Below are positions 8,645 through 16,424 of a stretch of 64,000 nt of DNA, piece by piece. The translations under genes were made by a program, and so were the position numbers. The DNA lies in assembly GCA_964401995.1 (NCBI GenBank), contig CAYOAP010000008.1, positions 62,001-126,000 on the forward strand, read 5' to 3'. This stretch comes from DATCBF01 sp964401995 (GTDB lineage: Bacteria; Actinomycetota; Thermoleophilia; Solirubrobacterales; 70-9). The notes beneath the pieces are model-generated. The model had not been told where the DNA came from. It did not search any database and saw nothing but the letters and a program-made list of their open reading frames with translations. The stretch's first letter is position 1. Each line of letters begins with the position of its first letter.

Positions 8645-9673
8645 TTAGCCACATACCCAGGCGCTGGAGCCAGAGTCGGCCCAGATTTCGGCGGCGATCG
8701 CGTCCTGTTCGGCCTTGGAGCCGTCCTGCGGGGCGCCCTGGCCGCCGTAGAGCTGCCAGGTCGAGGGCAGGATCTGGTAGGCCCCGCCGGCGCCGCTGGA
8801 GGGGTTGACGGCGCTGTAGTTGCCGCCCGACTCGCACATCACGATGTAGGAGGGGATCGAGTAGGGGCCGCCGAGCCAGCGGTCGACTTCGGTCCGGGCT
8901 TCGGAGGCGGTCGCTCGTTCAGCCGCGGCGGCCTTGGCCGCCTGGATGTCGCTGACCCAGCCGCCGATATTCGATTTCAGGGTTGCGAGAGATGCCTGGC
9001 GGGCGGCCGCCAGCGACTGCAGTTCCGATGCCGAGCTTTCGGCGCTCTGGCGCACGGCCGAGATCTGTGAGCGGGCGGCGGCAAGGCGGGCGTTGTACGC
9101 GTCGACCCGAGCTTTCGTCGCCGCGACCAGCTTCAGCTGGCGGCTGACCTCGTTGCGGACCTGCTCAACTCGATCGGCAAGCGCCGTGTCTGAGTTCTCG
9201 ATCTGCTTCAGATATTCGGTGCGAGCGCTCAGTTCTTCGAAGTCGCTGGAGGCCAAGACGACGCTCGCGGTGCTCGGCGAGCCGCTCTCGTAGATCGCGA
9301 CCAGGCGCTGCGAAAGCGCCTGGCGGGCACGGCGCAGGTGGCCTTTCTCAAGCGCGAGATGGTGTTCTGAGCCTGCGACCTTGTCGCTCAAGGCAGCGGC
9401 GCGTTCCTGGCCGCTGGCGAGCAATCCACTCAGCTGTTCCTCGCGGGCGGCGGCTTCGGCTGCCTGGCCCTGGGCGGCGGCAAGCTCACCCTGCTTCGCC
9501 TGCAGGTCCGAGGCAAGCGAGGCCGCCTGGGCGCGAGCCGCCTCGACTTTGGCCTGCAGCGAGCCGGCGGCGCCGGCGTTGGCGCAGACGACAAGCACAC
9601 AGAGCAGCGAGCCGCAGGCGAGAACGCCTAGCAGCCGTCGGATCCCGAACTCTGTCGCGATAGATCGCGGCAC
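8645..9673 (-). CDS. Secreted coiled-coil protein with lytic transglycosylase-like (Rpf-type) domain
   Basis: From the GTG at 9673 the protein has 342 residues; a longer frame starts at TTG 9724. A signal peptide (hydrophobic LLGVLACGSLLCVLVVCANAG) is followed by a long Ala/Gln/Glu-rich coiled coil of about 200 residues. The C-terminal 80 residues are a transglycosylase-like domain: YIVMCESGGNYSAVNPSS with the likely catalytic Glu in CESGG, then GGAYQILPSTW. This is the architecture of resuscitation-promoting-factor or coiled-coil cell-wall hydrolases, where the coiled coil resembles that of FtsX/PcsB-type hydrolase activators. It is predicted to act in the cell wall. It lies 29 bases or more downstream of the small argG-coupled gene. 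Neither start has a good ribosome-binding site. Confidence 0.85.
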   Translation of the reverse strand: MPRSIATEFGIRRLLGVLACGSLLCVLVVCANAGAAGSLQAKVEAARAQAASLASDLQAKQGELAAAQGQAAEAAAREEQLSGLLASGQERAAALSDKVAGSEHHLALEKGHLRRARQALSQRLVAIYESGSPSTASVVLASSDFEELSARTEYLKQIENSDTALADRVEQVRNEVSRQLKLVAATKARVDAYNARLAAARSQISAVRQSAESSASELQSLAAARQASLATLKSNIGGWVSDIQAAKAAAAERATASEARTEVDRWLGGPYSIPSYIVMCESGGNYSAVNPSSGAGGAYQILPSTWQLYGGQGAPQDGSKAEQDAIAAEIWADSGSSAWVCG

Positions 9674-9753
9674 GAAGCCGGCGAGACTAGCGGACTTTGT
9701 TAAGAAACCCTCATGAGTTGCCAATAATCCGCAAGAAAACTTGCAGCCGAGGG

Positions 9754-9906
9754 CTATCCCTCGGGAACGTTGCGGCTCGCCAGGTAGACCCCGACGCCGA
9801 CCGCGACGACGGCAGCGCCGACGCCGATCCGGATCTCGCGCCGGTAGCGGTGCCGGGCGTACGTGATCGCGAAGCGGATCGCCGCTTTGCCGACCTTGTC
9901 GTACAT
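9754..9906 (-). CDS. Small single-pass membrane protein coupled to argG
   Basis: A 50-residue frame (start MYDKVGKAAIRFAITYARHR, end VPEG, TAG at 9754-9756). It has a basic N-terminal half and one hydrophobic segment of about 18 residues (GVGAAVVAVGVGVYLA). The argG stop is TGA at 9908-9906 and this ATG is at 9906-9904, so the two share a base in a TGATG arrangement, the usual sign of translational coupling. I do not recognise a family. It would be missed by length-filtered gene finding. The overlap and the membrane segment are the reasons to keep it. Confidence 0.7.
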   Translation of the reverse strand: MYDKVGKAAIRFAITYARHRYRREIRIGVGAAVVAVGVGVYLASRNVPEG

Positions 9907-11186
9907 CAGCTTCCCTCCTTCTCCCCGCGCTGCCTTACCTGATGGGCCATCCGCGACTGCAACGACCAGAGCTCGATAAAGCCCGGCGAGGCGGTCTGAG
10001 AAAAGAGGCCGCCGGACTCAGAGAAGGAGGCGAGGCTGGCGTCGTAGACCGAGTTTGGCGAGCTGCGGGTGACGACGCGGGCCGTGCCCTTGAAGAGCTT
10101 GAGGCCGATTGTCCCCGTCACCTGGGCGTTGACCGCGTCCATGTAAGCGTCGAGATCGGTGCGCAGCGGCTCCCACCAGAGGCCGGCGTAGACGAGGTAG
10201 CCCCACTTCTGGTCGAGGCCTGGCTTGAACTGGTTCTGGTGGATCGTGCCGACCAGCTTCTCCAGCTCCTGGTGGGCGGGCAGGATGATCGCGGCGGCGG
10301 GCACCTCGTAGATATCTCGCACCTTGAGCCCGACGATGCGGTCCTCGATGTGGTCGACGATGCCGACCCCGTGGCGGCAGCCGATCTCGGCTGCCTTTTC
10401 AAGCAGGTCGACCAGGCCCAGGCGCTCGCCGTTGAGCTCAACCGGAACCCCCGCCTCGAAGCCGACGGTGACGACCTCGGCCTTGTCGGGCGCCTCCTCG
10501 GGACGGGTGACCAGCTGGAAGACATCGTCCTCGGGAGCGTGGTCGAGGTCCTCGATCCAGCGACCCTCCGAAGAGCGGCCCCAAAGGTTGTCGTCAATTG
10601 AGTAAGGCGTCACCTCGGTGCCGCCCTTGACCGGGATCCCGTGCTCGCGGGCGTAGGCGATCTCCTCCTCGCGCCCCATCTGCCAGGAGCGGACGGGGGC
10701 GATGGTTTTCAGCTCCGGCGCCAGCGTCGCCACCGTCGCCTCGATCCGGACCTGGTCGTTGCCCTTGCCGGTGCAGCCGTGGGCGATCGTGTCGCAGCCG
10801 CTGCGGCGGGCGTGCTCGACCGCAAGCTGGGCGATCAGGGGCCTGCCCAAAGCGGTGAAGAGCGGGTAGCCGCCGCCGTAGAGCGCGTTGGCTTTGATCG
10901 CCGGCGTCAGGAACTCCTCGGCGAACTGTTCGCGGGCGTCGACGACATGGCACTCGAGCGCGCCGAGCTGCTTGGCCTTGGCTTCGATCACCTCGTAGTC
11001 CTCGCCAGGCTGGCCGAGGTTGACGGTGAGGCAGACGACCTCGGCGTCGTAGGAGTCCTGGATCCACTTCAACATGACGCTGGTGTCGAGGCCGCCCGAG
11101 TAGAGCAGCAGCACGCGGTTGACCTCAGCCGGGTCGGCCTCATAGCTGGCGCTGCGGATCTGTTCGATGGGTTGCTCGGAGGGCAC
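9906..11186 (-). CDS. argG: Argininosuccinate synthase
   Basis: Joins citrulline and aspartate with ATP in the penultimate step of arginine synthesis. The 426-residue product has the N-type ATP pyrophosphatase P-loop in LLLYSGGLDTSVML near residue 28, CLTVNLGQPGEDYEV, GCTGKGNDQVRIE and SIDDNLWGRSSEGRWIEDL. It is about 25 residues longer than the usual 400, from an N-terminal extension (MPSEQPIEQIRSASYEADPA). It is not in the argCJBD cluster at 39-43 kb. The stop overlaps the start of a 50-residue membrane-protein gene. The sortase gene is divergent, with 116 bases between. Confidence 0.97.
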   Translation of the reverse strand: MPSEQPIEQIRSASYEADPAEVNRVLLLYSGGLDTSVMLKWIQDSYDAEVVCLTVNLGQPGEDYEVIEAKAKQLGALECHVVDAREQFAEEFLTPAIKANALYGGGYPLFTALGRPLIAQLAVEHARRSGCDTIAHGCTGKGNDQVRIEATVATLAPELKTIAPVRSWQMGREEEIAYAREHGIPVKGGTEVTPYSIDDNLWGRSSEGRWIEDLDHAPEDDVFQLVTRPEEAPDKAEVVTVGFEAGVPVELNGERLGLVDLLEKAAEIGCRHGVGIVDHIEDRIVGLKVRDIYEVPAAAIILPAHQELEKLVGTIHQNQFKPGLDQKWGYLVYAGLWWEPLRTDLDAYMDAVNAQVTGTIGLKLFKGTARVVTRSSPNSVYDASLASFSESGGLFSQTASPGFIELWSLQSRMAHQVRQRGEKEGS

Positions 11187-11302
11187 GGGGCCGCAAGTCT
11201 CGCACGCCGAATCCCCGCACGACGGCCGGCGCTGCCAGACTTCTAAAAATCGCGCGCCTGGGACACATCCTCTCGATCGCCCTGATCACCGCCGGGCTGG
11301 TC

Positions 11303-11926
11303 GTGATCGCCGATGTCGCCGTCACCCTCGCCTACAGGGAGCCGATCTCCTCGATCTACGGATCGATCAAGCAGGGCGAAGCCGCCAGCCAGCTCAGCGA
11401 GATCGAAGCCGAATACCCGAGCGCGGCCGACCGGCGGGCGATCGCCCGAATCAGGGGGCGCGAGCAGCGCATCGCCGTCCTCGCCCGCCGCTTCGCCCGC
11501 CACACCTCGATCGGCGATGCCTTCGGCCGGATCAAGGCATCCGGGATGGACGGCCTCAACATCGTCGTCGTCCAGGGGACCGACGAGGCCAGCCTCGAGA
11601 AGGGGCCGGGGCACTACCCGGAAACCCCGTTCCCGGGCGAGGGCGGAACCGTCGGCATCGCCGGGCACCGGACCACCTACCTGGCGCCGTTCCGCCACAT
11701 CGACTCGATGAAGCCGAACGACCGGATCATCTTGGAAATGCCCTACGCCCGCTTCTTCTACCGGGTCGAGAAGACCGCGATCGTTGACCCCAGCGACGTC
11801 GGCATCGTCAGGTCAGTCGGCTACGAGCGGCTCGTGCTCAGCGCCTGCAACCCGCTCTACAGCGCCGAACAGCGCTACATCGTCTTCGCCAAGCTGGTGC
11901 GCGAGACGCTCGCGCACGGCGCTTGA
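11303..11926 (+). CDS. Class E/D-like sortase
   Basis: Membrane cysteine transpeptidase that joins LPXTG-type proteins to the cell surface. From GTG 11303 it has 207 residues. The active-site triad is visible: His122 in GIAGHRTTY, Cys182 in LVLSACNP and Arg191 in SAEQRYIVF. The LSACNP motif fits sortase classes E and D. The upstream in-frame sequence continues as ...RLLKIARLGHILSIALITAG, a plausible first half of the membrane anchor, but contains no ATG, GTG or TTG; only CTG at 11258 or 11282 could serve. The GTG start keeps just IADVAVTLAY of the anchor. An LPFTG protein is encoded at 17.5-17.8 kb and is the only candidate substrate seen. Confidence 0.88.
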   Translation: MIADVAVTLAYREPISSIYGSIKQGEAASQLSEIEAEYPSAADRRAIARIRGREQRIAVLARRFARHTSIGDAFGRIKASGMDGLNIVVVQGTDEASLEKGPGHYPETPFPGEGGTVGIAGHRTTYLAPFRHIDSMKPNDRIILEMPYARFFYRVEKTAIVDPSDVGIVRSVGYERLVLSACNPLYSAEQRYIVFAKLVRETLAHGA

Positions 11927-12026
11927 AAACGCGCCTGAAAAGGGGAGTACTCAATTTCGGCCTTGCGCATTCTCGTCTCAGCGACGAGCATCTCGCCGAC
12001 ATATCCCCTGATTAAAGGACTTCTTC

Positions 12027-14444
12027 TTGTCGGTCAATACTCGAATTCCCCTGACTCGTCTTCTCATCGGATTCAGCGTCCTGGCGATATGCGTCCTGGC
12101 CGCTCTGCAGCCAAGCCGCGGACATGCCTCCGTGACCTGCAATCTCTACGCCTCCTTGACCGGCTCCGATGAATCAGGGAATGGCTCCCTGGGGAACCCG
12201 TACCACTCGGTTGAAACGCTGCTCGCCAAACTGGCAGCTAAGAAAGTCGGTGAACGCACCGGCTGCCTGCGGGCCGGGACATACGCGGGGGTGGAAACCC
12301 AGTCTTCGATGTCCAGTTCCAACACCACGCTCTCCAGCGTTCCAGGGGAACGGGCGCGCGTCGTCGGCCGCATAGTCGTCGATGGAGATAACGATGCCGT
12401 CGAAAACCTCGACCTGCAGCTCAATTATTCGAATCCAGGGTCAATCGGGCTGTTGGTTCTGGGCGATAGCGATGCTGTGCGAAACAACGACATCACCAGC
12501 ATCGGCCAGAACATATGCGTGGGCCTGGGAACCGTCGCCGGAGAAGTCCAGATCGAAAACGCGGTGGTCGAAAGCAACCGGATTCACGGCTGCGGCGAGG
12601 TTCCGCGAGACAACAACACCCACGGGATCTATGTGAGCAGCTCTGTCAAAGCCTTGATCAAACACAATCTGTTCTACGACAACGCCGACCGCGGCGTGCA
12701 GCTGTATCCCGACAGCCAGGAAACCACCGTCGAAGGAAATATCTTCGATGGCAACGGGCAGGCGGGGAACTTCGGTGGCGACCCGCCATACGCATCGTCG
12801 AACAACAAGTACGAACACAACGTGATGGCCAACTCGATCGGAAGCGCCGAAGGCGAGAATGGCCCCGGCTGGAACCTGTACTCCGATGGCTACGCCGGCT
12901 CCGGAAACGTGGCTTATCTCAACTGCATGTACGCAGACAATCCGAACGATTACGAACCTGCCTACTACAACCAGCCTGGCGGCATGGATCCGGGCGACAC
13001 CAGCTTCGCCCACCCGACGGAAGGCAAAAACGCAAACCTCGCCCTCGAATCGAACAGCAATCCCCACCTCTACTCCGGACGAGGAAATGATGACTTCCAT
13101 CTTCAGTCGAATGCCGGCGCTGGGAACGATTGCCTCGAGCTGGCGGGCATCAATTCGGAAGCAGCCAGTGCCGCCAGCGGCTGGCGAGCCCCAGGCCCAG
13201 CCGACGGCGCTTCCGGCGATAGCTATTACCCGTCGGTCGCCCTCAGCGCCAGCGGCGCCAGCGCTGCGGCGTGGCGCTATTACGACTCAACCAACAAACA
13301 CTGGCTGATCCAGGCGACGCTGCGCTCGAAGCAGAGCAGCTCGTACGCCGGCCCCGAGCTGACCTGGGAGTCCCCCACGACCCTTTCCGCCACGGGCCAG
13401 GACGCCAACAACGTCAAGGTAGGGCTCGATGACAGCGGCAATGCGTTCGTGCTCTGGCGACGATTCGACGGAACCCACTGGAACATCCAGGCACGAACAC
13501 GGGCAGCCAACTCCGAATCCTGGGCCGAAACGACAACGCTTTACAACAGTTCGGGAGACGCCGAATCGCCGTGCCTCGCCGTCGCCGACGATGGCCAGGC
13601 ATATGCGATCTGGGCAGTGCAGGAGTCAGGCACCTGGTACGTCAAAGCCCGCCGCTACAGCGGCGGAAGCTGGGAATCCGCCGTCAACCTGTACAGCGGC
13701 GCCGGCGAACCAAGCGACCCGCAGATAGCGGCGGGAAACAGCGGGGCGGCCATCGCCCAGTGGCGCCGCTCAGTCAGCGGCTACGTCACCGTCGAGGCGC
13801 GCGTGCGATCCACCGGAGGGACCTGGGGCTCGGAAACGGCCCTATCTGAAACCGGTGGGAACACTTGGTGGCCGCGAGTGGCAATGAACGACAGCGGACA
13901 GGCCGCGGCAACCTGGTACCGATACGACGGCTCTCACACCCGGATCCAGGCCCGAGTCTTGAGCGGCGGCGCCTGGGGCTCGGTGGCCACCCTCTCGGAA
14001 TCCGGACAGGACGCTGAAGATCCCCGAATCGGAATCGATAACAGCGGCAATGCCGCTGCGGTCTGGCGTCGATTCGATGGCACAAACTGGCGCGCCCAGG
14101 CCGCCCAGTACGTGTCAGGCACATGGGGATCCCCGAGCACGCTCTCAGGGTCAGGCCAGGACGCCGACAGCTCGCCCTGGATCACCGTCAGCGAGAACGG
14201 AAACGCCATTGCGACCTGGACCCGTAAAGACGCAGCCCTCGGCTACGCCAGAGTCGAATCAAGCTCGACTTCGCTGGGCAACTCATGGGGAAGCACCGAA
14301 TCTGCTTCAAGCGTCGCGCCCAGCTCGGCGGCGCTCAATCCCAATGTGGCGATGGCCGATAGCGGTCGAGCCGTCGGTATCTGGCAGCTCTACAACTCAA
14401 GCCTCGGCTTCTACCGAATCTACGCCGCCGATCGATTCTTCTGA
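12027..14444 (+). CDS. Secreted right-handed beta-helix protein with C-terminal beta-propeller-like repeats
   Basis: 805 residues. A signal peptide (LLIGFSVLAICVLAAL) precedes a GSDESGNGSLGNP-type start of parallel beta-helix proteins, followed by an LRAGTY motif and helical rungs with HGIYVSS, HNLFYDNADRGVQLYP and VEGNIFDGNG. This part runs to about residue 390. The rest consists of about eight repeats of some 50 residues, each with a DSG-A-A-W-R pattern, which would fold as a propeller. The start is TTG at 12027 with AAAGGA at 12014-12019, seven bases upstream. Beta-helix proteins often bind or cleave polysaccharide; no catalytic residue can be named. The helix core closely matches the protein encoded at 25502-26803, so the two are paralogs with different C-termini. 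Confidence 0.85.
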   Translation: MSVNTRIPLTRLLIGFSVLAICVLAALQPSRGHASVTCNLYASLTGSDESGNGSLGNPYHSVETLLAKLAAKKVGERTGCLRAGTYAGVETQSSMSSSNTTLSSVPGERARVVGRIVVDGDNDAVENLDLQLNYSNPGSIGLLVLGDSDAVRNNDITSIGQNICVGLGTVAGEVQIENAVVESNRIHGCGEVPRDNNTHGIYVSSSVKALIKHNLFYDNADRGVQLYPDSQETTVEGNIFDGNGQAGNFGGDPPYASSNNKYEHNVMANSIGSAEGENGPGWNLYSDGYAGSGNVAYLNCMYADNPNDYEPAYYNQPGGMDPGDTSFAHPTEGKNANLALESNSNPHLYSGRGNDDFHLQSNAGAGNDCLELAGINSEAASAASGWRAPGPADGASGDSYYPSVALSASGASAAAWRYYDSTNKHWLIQATLRSKQSSSYAGPELTWESPTTLSATGQDANNVKVGLDDSGNAFVLWRRFDGTHWNIQARTRAANSESWAETTTLYNSSGDAESPCLAVADDGQAYAIWAVQESGTWYVKARRYSGGSWESAVNLYSGAGEPSDPQIAAGNSGAAIAQWRRSVSGYVTVEARVRSTGGTWGSETALSETGGNTWWPRVAMNDSGQAAATWYRYDGSHTRIQARVLSGGAWGSVATLSESGQDAEDPRIGIDNSGNAAAVWRRFDGTNWRAQAAQYVSGTWGSPSTLSGSGQDADSSPWITVSENGNAIATWTRKDAALGYARVESSSTSLGNSWGSTESASSVAPSSAALNPNVAMADSGRAVGIWQLYNSSLGFYRIYAADRFF
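13224..14440 (+). repeat. About eight tandem repeats of some 150 bases in the beta-helix gene
   Basis: Within the 805-residue protein, successive segments read SGASAAAWRYYD, SGNAFVLWRRFDG, DGQAYAIWAVQ, SGAAIAQWRRS, SGQAAATWYRYDG, SGNAAAVWRRFDG, NGNAIATWTRKD and SGRAVGIWQLY. They are about 50 residues apart. Seven are complete and the eighth is shortened at the C-terminus. The number fits a seven- or eight-bladed propeller. The DNA copies have diverged, so recent expansion is unlikely. Confidence 0.8.
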
Positions 14445-14450
14445 TCGCGC

Positions 14451-14828
14451 CTAAGGCGCCGGGACTCCGCCGCTGCCGCTGCTTTCTTCAGTCGGCGTCG
14501 TGGTCGGAGTGGTGGTGGTCGTCGGCGCCGTCGTAGTGGTGGAAGTGGTGGTCGGAGTCGTGGTTGCCGTCGTCGTCCCGGTGGTGGTCTCGGTCGTCGA
14601 TGGGGTCGTCGTCTCGGTGCTGGGCAAGGTTGTGATCGAAGATTCCGTGGAAAGGCTTGAGCTGCTGCTGCTATTGCCGTTGTCGCTGGCGATCACGAAG
14701 ACCGCCACGACCAGACCGATGATCACGGCGACCAGCCCGGCGATCAGCAGATGGGTGTTGCCGTGGGGGCGGCCGCCCTGCGGCTCGCGGCCCTGCGGGC
14801 CCATGATTCGGGTCGGGTCCTCGTGCAC
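14451..14828 (-). CDS. Thr-rich single-pass membrane protein (mucin-like tail)
   Basis: 125 residues. A 25-residue polar N-terminus is followed by one membrane segment (LLIAGLVAVIIGLVVAVFVIA) and then a tail of about 75 residues that is more than half Thr and Ser and ends in Gly-Gly-Val-Pro-Ala-Pro. The N-terminus would be cytoplasmic and the tail extracellular, and a Thr/Ser tail is a likely target for O-glycosylation (inference). The gene follows the coiled-coil gene at 14835 by six bases, so it belongs to the same operon. The tail is low-complexity DNA, so its length may vary between strains. No family is recognised. Confidence 0.75.
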   Translation of the reverse strand: MHEDPTRIMGPQGREPQGGRPHGNTHLLIAGLVAVIIGLVVAVFVIASDNGNSSSSSSLSTESSITTLPSTETTTPSTTETTTGTTTATTTPTTTSTTTTAPTTTTTPTTTPTEESSGSGGVPAP

Positions 14829-14834
14829 TGCGGC

Positions 14835-15683
14835 TCAGTCCTCTCGCCCCAAGATCGCGTCCAGCATCGGGCCGGCGTCGTGGATGCCGAACTCGTTCTG
14901 CAGCCGGCCCTCGATCTCGGAGCGGCTGCTGCCGGCCACGGCCATCTGCGTCGCCAGCAGGCGGGCGCCGTCAGATGGCGGCGCCCCGGCGGCGCGGGCG
15001 CTAGGTGGAGGCGGCGGCAACGGGCTGTCGATCTGCTGAACAGGAGGCGGTGGTGGCACTGGCTGCTCGGGCGGGGCTTCCCAGCCACCGACGTCGGCTG
15101 GCTGTGCCTGCGGAGCTGGGCTGACCGCGGGAGGTGGCGCCGAGACAGGGGGTGGCCCCCCGACAGGAGGCAACTCCGATTCCCAAGGGGGCTGACCGAC
15201 GGGCTTGAGGTGGTGGACCGGAGCCTGCGGCACCGGCGGCTCTTCAACCGCGGGCGGGGCCTCCTGCACCAAGGGCGGCGGCGTCGGCTCTGGCTGCAGT
15301 TCGGGCTGCGCGGCCGAGGAGAGGGCGATTCCCTCGGCGCGGAACTTCTCCTCCACCTGGAGCTTTGCCTGGTCCAGAGCGCGCAGAAGCTCGTCGGACT
15401 GGTGCTTTACGGCCTCGGCGCGCTCGACCAGGGTGTCGGCCAGGGTTGACATCTCCTGGGCTCGCTGGTCGGCGATCCGGTCCGCCCTGACGCGCGATTC
15501 CTCTAGGTAGTTGCGGGCCTGCGCCTCAGCGTCGTCGATGATCCCGGCGGCGGCCTGCTCGGCGGCCTCGATGATCACCTGGATTCGCGCCGTCGCCGAC
15601 GCGACCGACCCCTGCAACGGGGACTGCCTGGGAGGCTGCGGGCCTTCGCCGCTTGCGCCTGGAGGTGTTGGCTGATCGTTCAT
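14835..15683 (-). CDS. Coiled-coil protein with Pro-rich linker (DivIVA-like, paralog of next gene upstream)
   Basis: 282 residues from ATG 15683; an open frame upstream to 15863 overlaps nothing sensible. Residues 20-120 form an Ala/Glu/Arg-rich coiled coil (IIEAAEQAAAGIIDDAEAQA onward), followed by a Pro-rich stretch of about 100 residues and a conserved-looking C-terminal helix (RLLATQMAVAGSSRSEIEGR) with the motif FGIHDAGPMLDAIL. No signal peptide is present, so it is cytoplasmic. The coiled coil aligns with that of the upstream gene (15760-16380), so the pair looks like a duplication. DivIVA-type polar scaffolds have a comparable layout, but the DivIVA N-terminal motif is absent. It is followed by a Thr-rich membrane protein gene. 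Confidence 0.78.
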   Translation of the reverse strand: MNDQPTPPGASGEGPQPPRQSPLQGSVASATARIQVIIEAAEQAAAGIIDDAEAQARNYLEESRVRADRIADQRAQEMSTLADTLVERAEAVKHQSDELLRALDQAKLQVEEKFRAEGIALSSAAQPELQPEPTPPPLVQEAPPAVEEPPVPQAPVHHLKPVGQPPWESELPPVGGPPPVSAPPPAVSPAPQAQPADVGGWEAPPEQPVPPPPPVQQIDSPLPPPPPSARAAGAPPSDGARLLATQMAVAGSSRSEIEGRLQNEFGIHDAGPMLDAILGRED

Positions 15684-15759
15684 CGGCTTGGATTGACGGG
15701 TAGTCGGTTCCGAGCGACGTTCTTCGCCGCCGAGTGCCGAGGGTCCTGCCAGATCGATT

Positions 15760-16380
15760 CTACGCAGCTTCTCGATGCCACAAATGCCACCAGCGTCGGC
15801 GCGGCAGCGAATCAACCATTGGCATTGGCGCGGGCGGCGGCATCGGAATCGGCTGCGGGGCAACCGCGGCCACCGCCTGCGGCTGGGCCTCGATCACGGC
15901 GGGGGTCGAAGTCTCGTAAGCGAAGCTGATTCGCTGCCGCTCGCGCAGGGTCATCTTGATCGCGGCGATCCGAGCGTCGTTCTGGTCGGGCTCAGGCTGC
16001 TGCTCCCTCGCTGTCTTCTGTTCGCCACCAAGCGCGGCGAGGGCGGCCTCGACCGCATCGAGCTGGTCGAGGATGTCCTCGTAGTGGACCGCCAGCGCGG
16101 TCGCCCGCTCGGTCAGATCGCGACGCAGCTGGGCGAGCTGGGCGCTGCGCTCTGCAGCGTCGCGGGTGGCGCGAGCGTCGACATCGGCTGCGATCTCGCG
16201 CACCTGATGCTCGGTCCGGCGCACAATCGAGGCCACCGCGGACTCGGTGTAGGCGAGGATCCTGTCGACCGCGTCTGAAGTCGTCGGCGCCAGCGGCGGG
16301 GCGGCAGCCAAGGTCGCGCTTGGCGGCTCGGCCGGGGCGACTGTCTGGCGCTCGGGCAGCATTGCCCCGGCATTGTCCAT
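15760..16380 (-). CDS. Coiled-coil protein with Pro-rich, Trp-rich C-terminus
   Basis: 206 residues from ATG 16380, divergent from the zinc-ribbon gene (45 bases between). A short Pro/Ala-rich N-terminus is followed by a coiled coil of about 85 residues (DRILAYTESAVASIVRRTEH onward), then a Pro-rich segment, and a C-terminus ending RRRWWHLWHREAA. The Trp-rich basic tail could touch membrane (inference). The coiled coil matches that of the following gene in residue pattern over about 75 residues. First gene of a three-gene operon with the paralog and the Thr-rich membrane protein. Function unknown; a cell-pole or envelope scaffold is a guess. Confidence 0.75.
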   Translation of the reverse strand: MDNAGAMLPERQTVAPAEPPSATLAAAPPLAPTTSDAVDRILAYTESAVASIVRRTEHQVREIAADVDARATRDAAERSAQLAQLRRDLTERATALAVHYEDILDQLDAVEAALAALGGEQKTAREQQPEPDQNDARIAAIKMTLRERQRISFAYETSTPAVIEAQPQAVAAVAPQPIPMPPPAPMPMVDSLPRRRWWHLWHREAA

Positions 16381-16424
16381 TTGCCGTCGGTCGTAACGGC
16401 GTGCGCGTGCTCTACCGTAGGAAT

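Noticed and set aside
5143..8808. 1221-codon open frame on the plus strand opposite dnaE
   Set aside because: It is the codon-bias shadow of a GC-rich gene: composition is dominated by Arg, Gly, Val, Leu and Asp, and there is no family motif. The minus-strand dnaE is certain.
11167..11787. Alternative plus-strand frame over the sortase
   Set aside because: It is rich in Arg, Asp and Pro and lacks the sortase His/Cys/Arg motifs, which are intact in the other frame.
14480..14650. GTGGTC-type short repeats that looked like a satellite or CRISPR
   Set aside because: They are the codons of the Thr-rich tail. There are no spacers of equal length and no cas genes.
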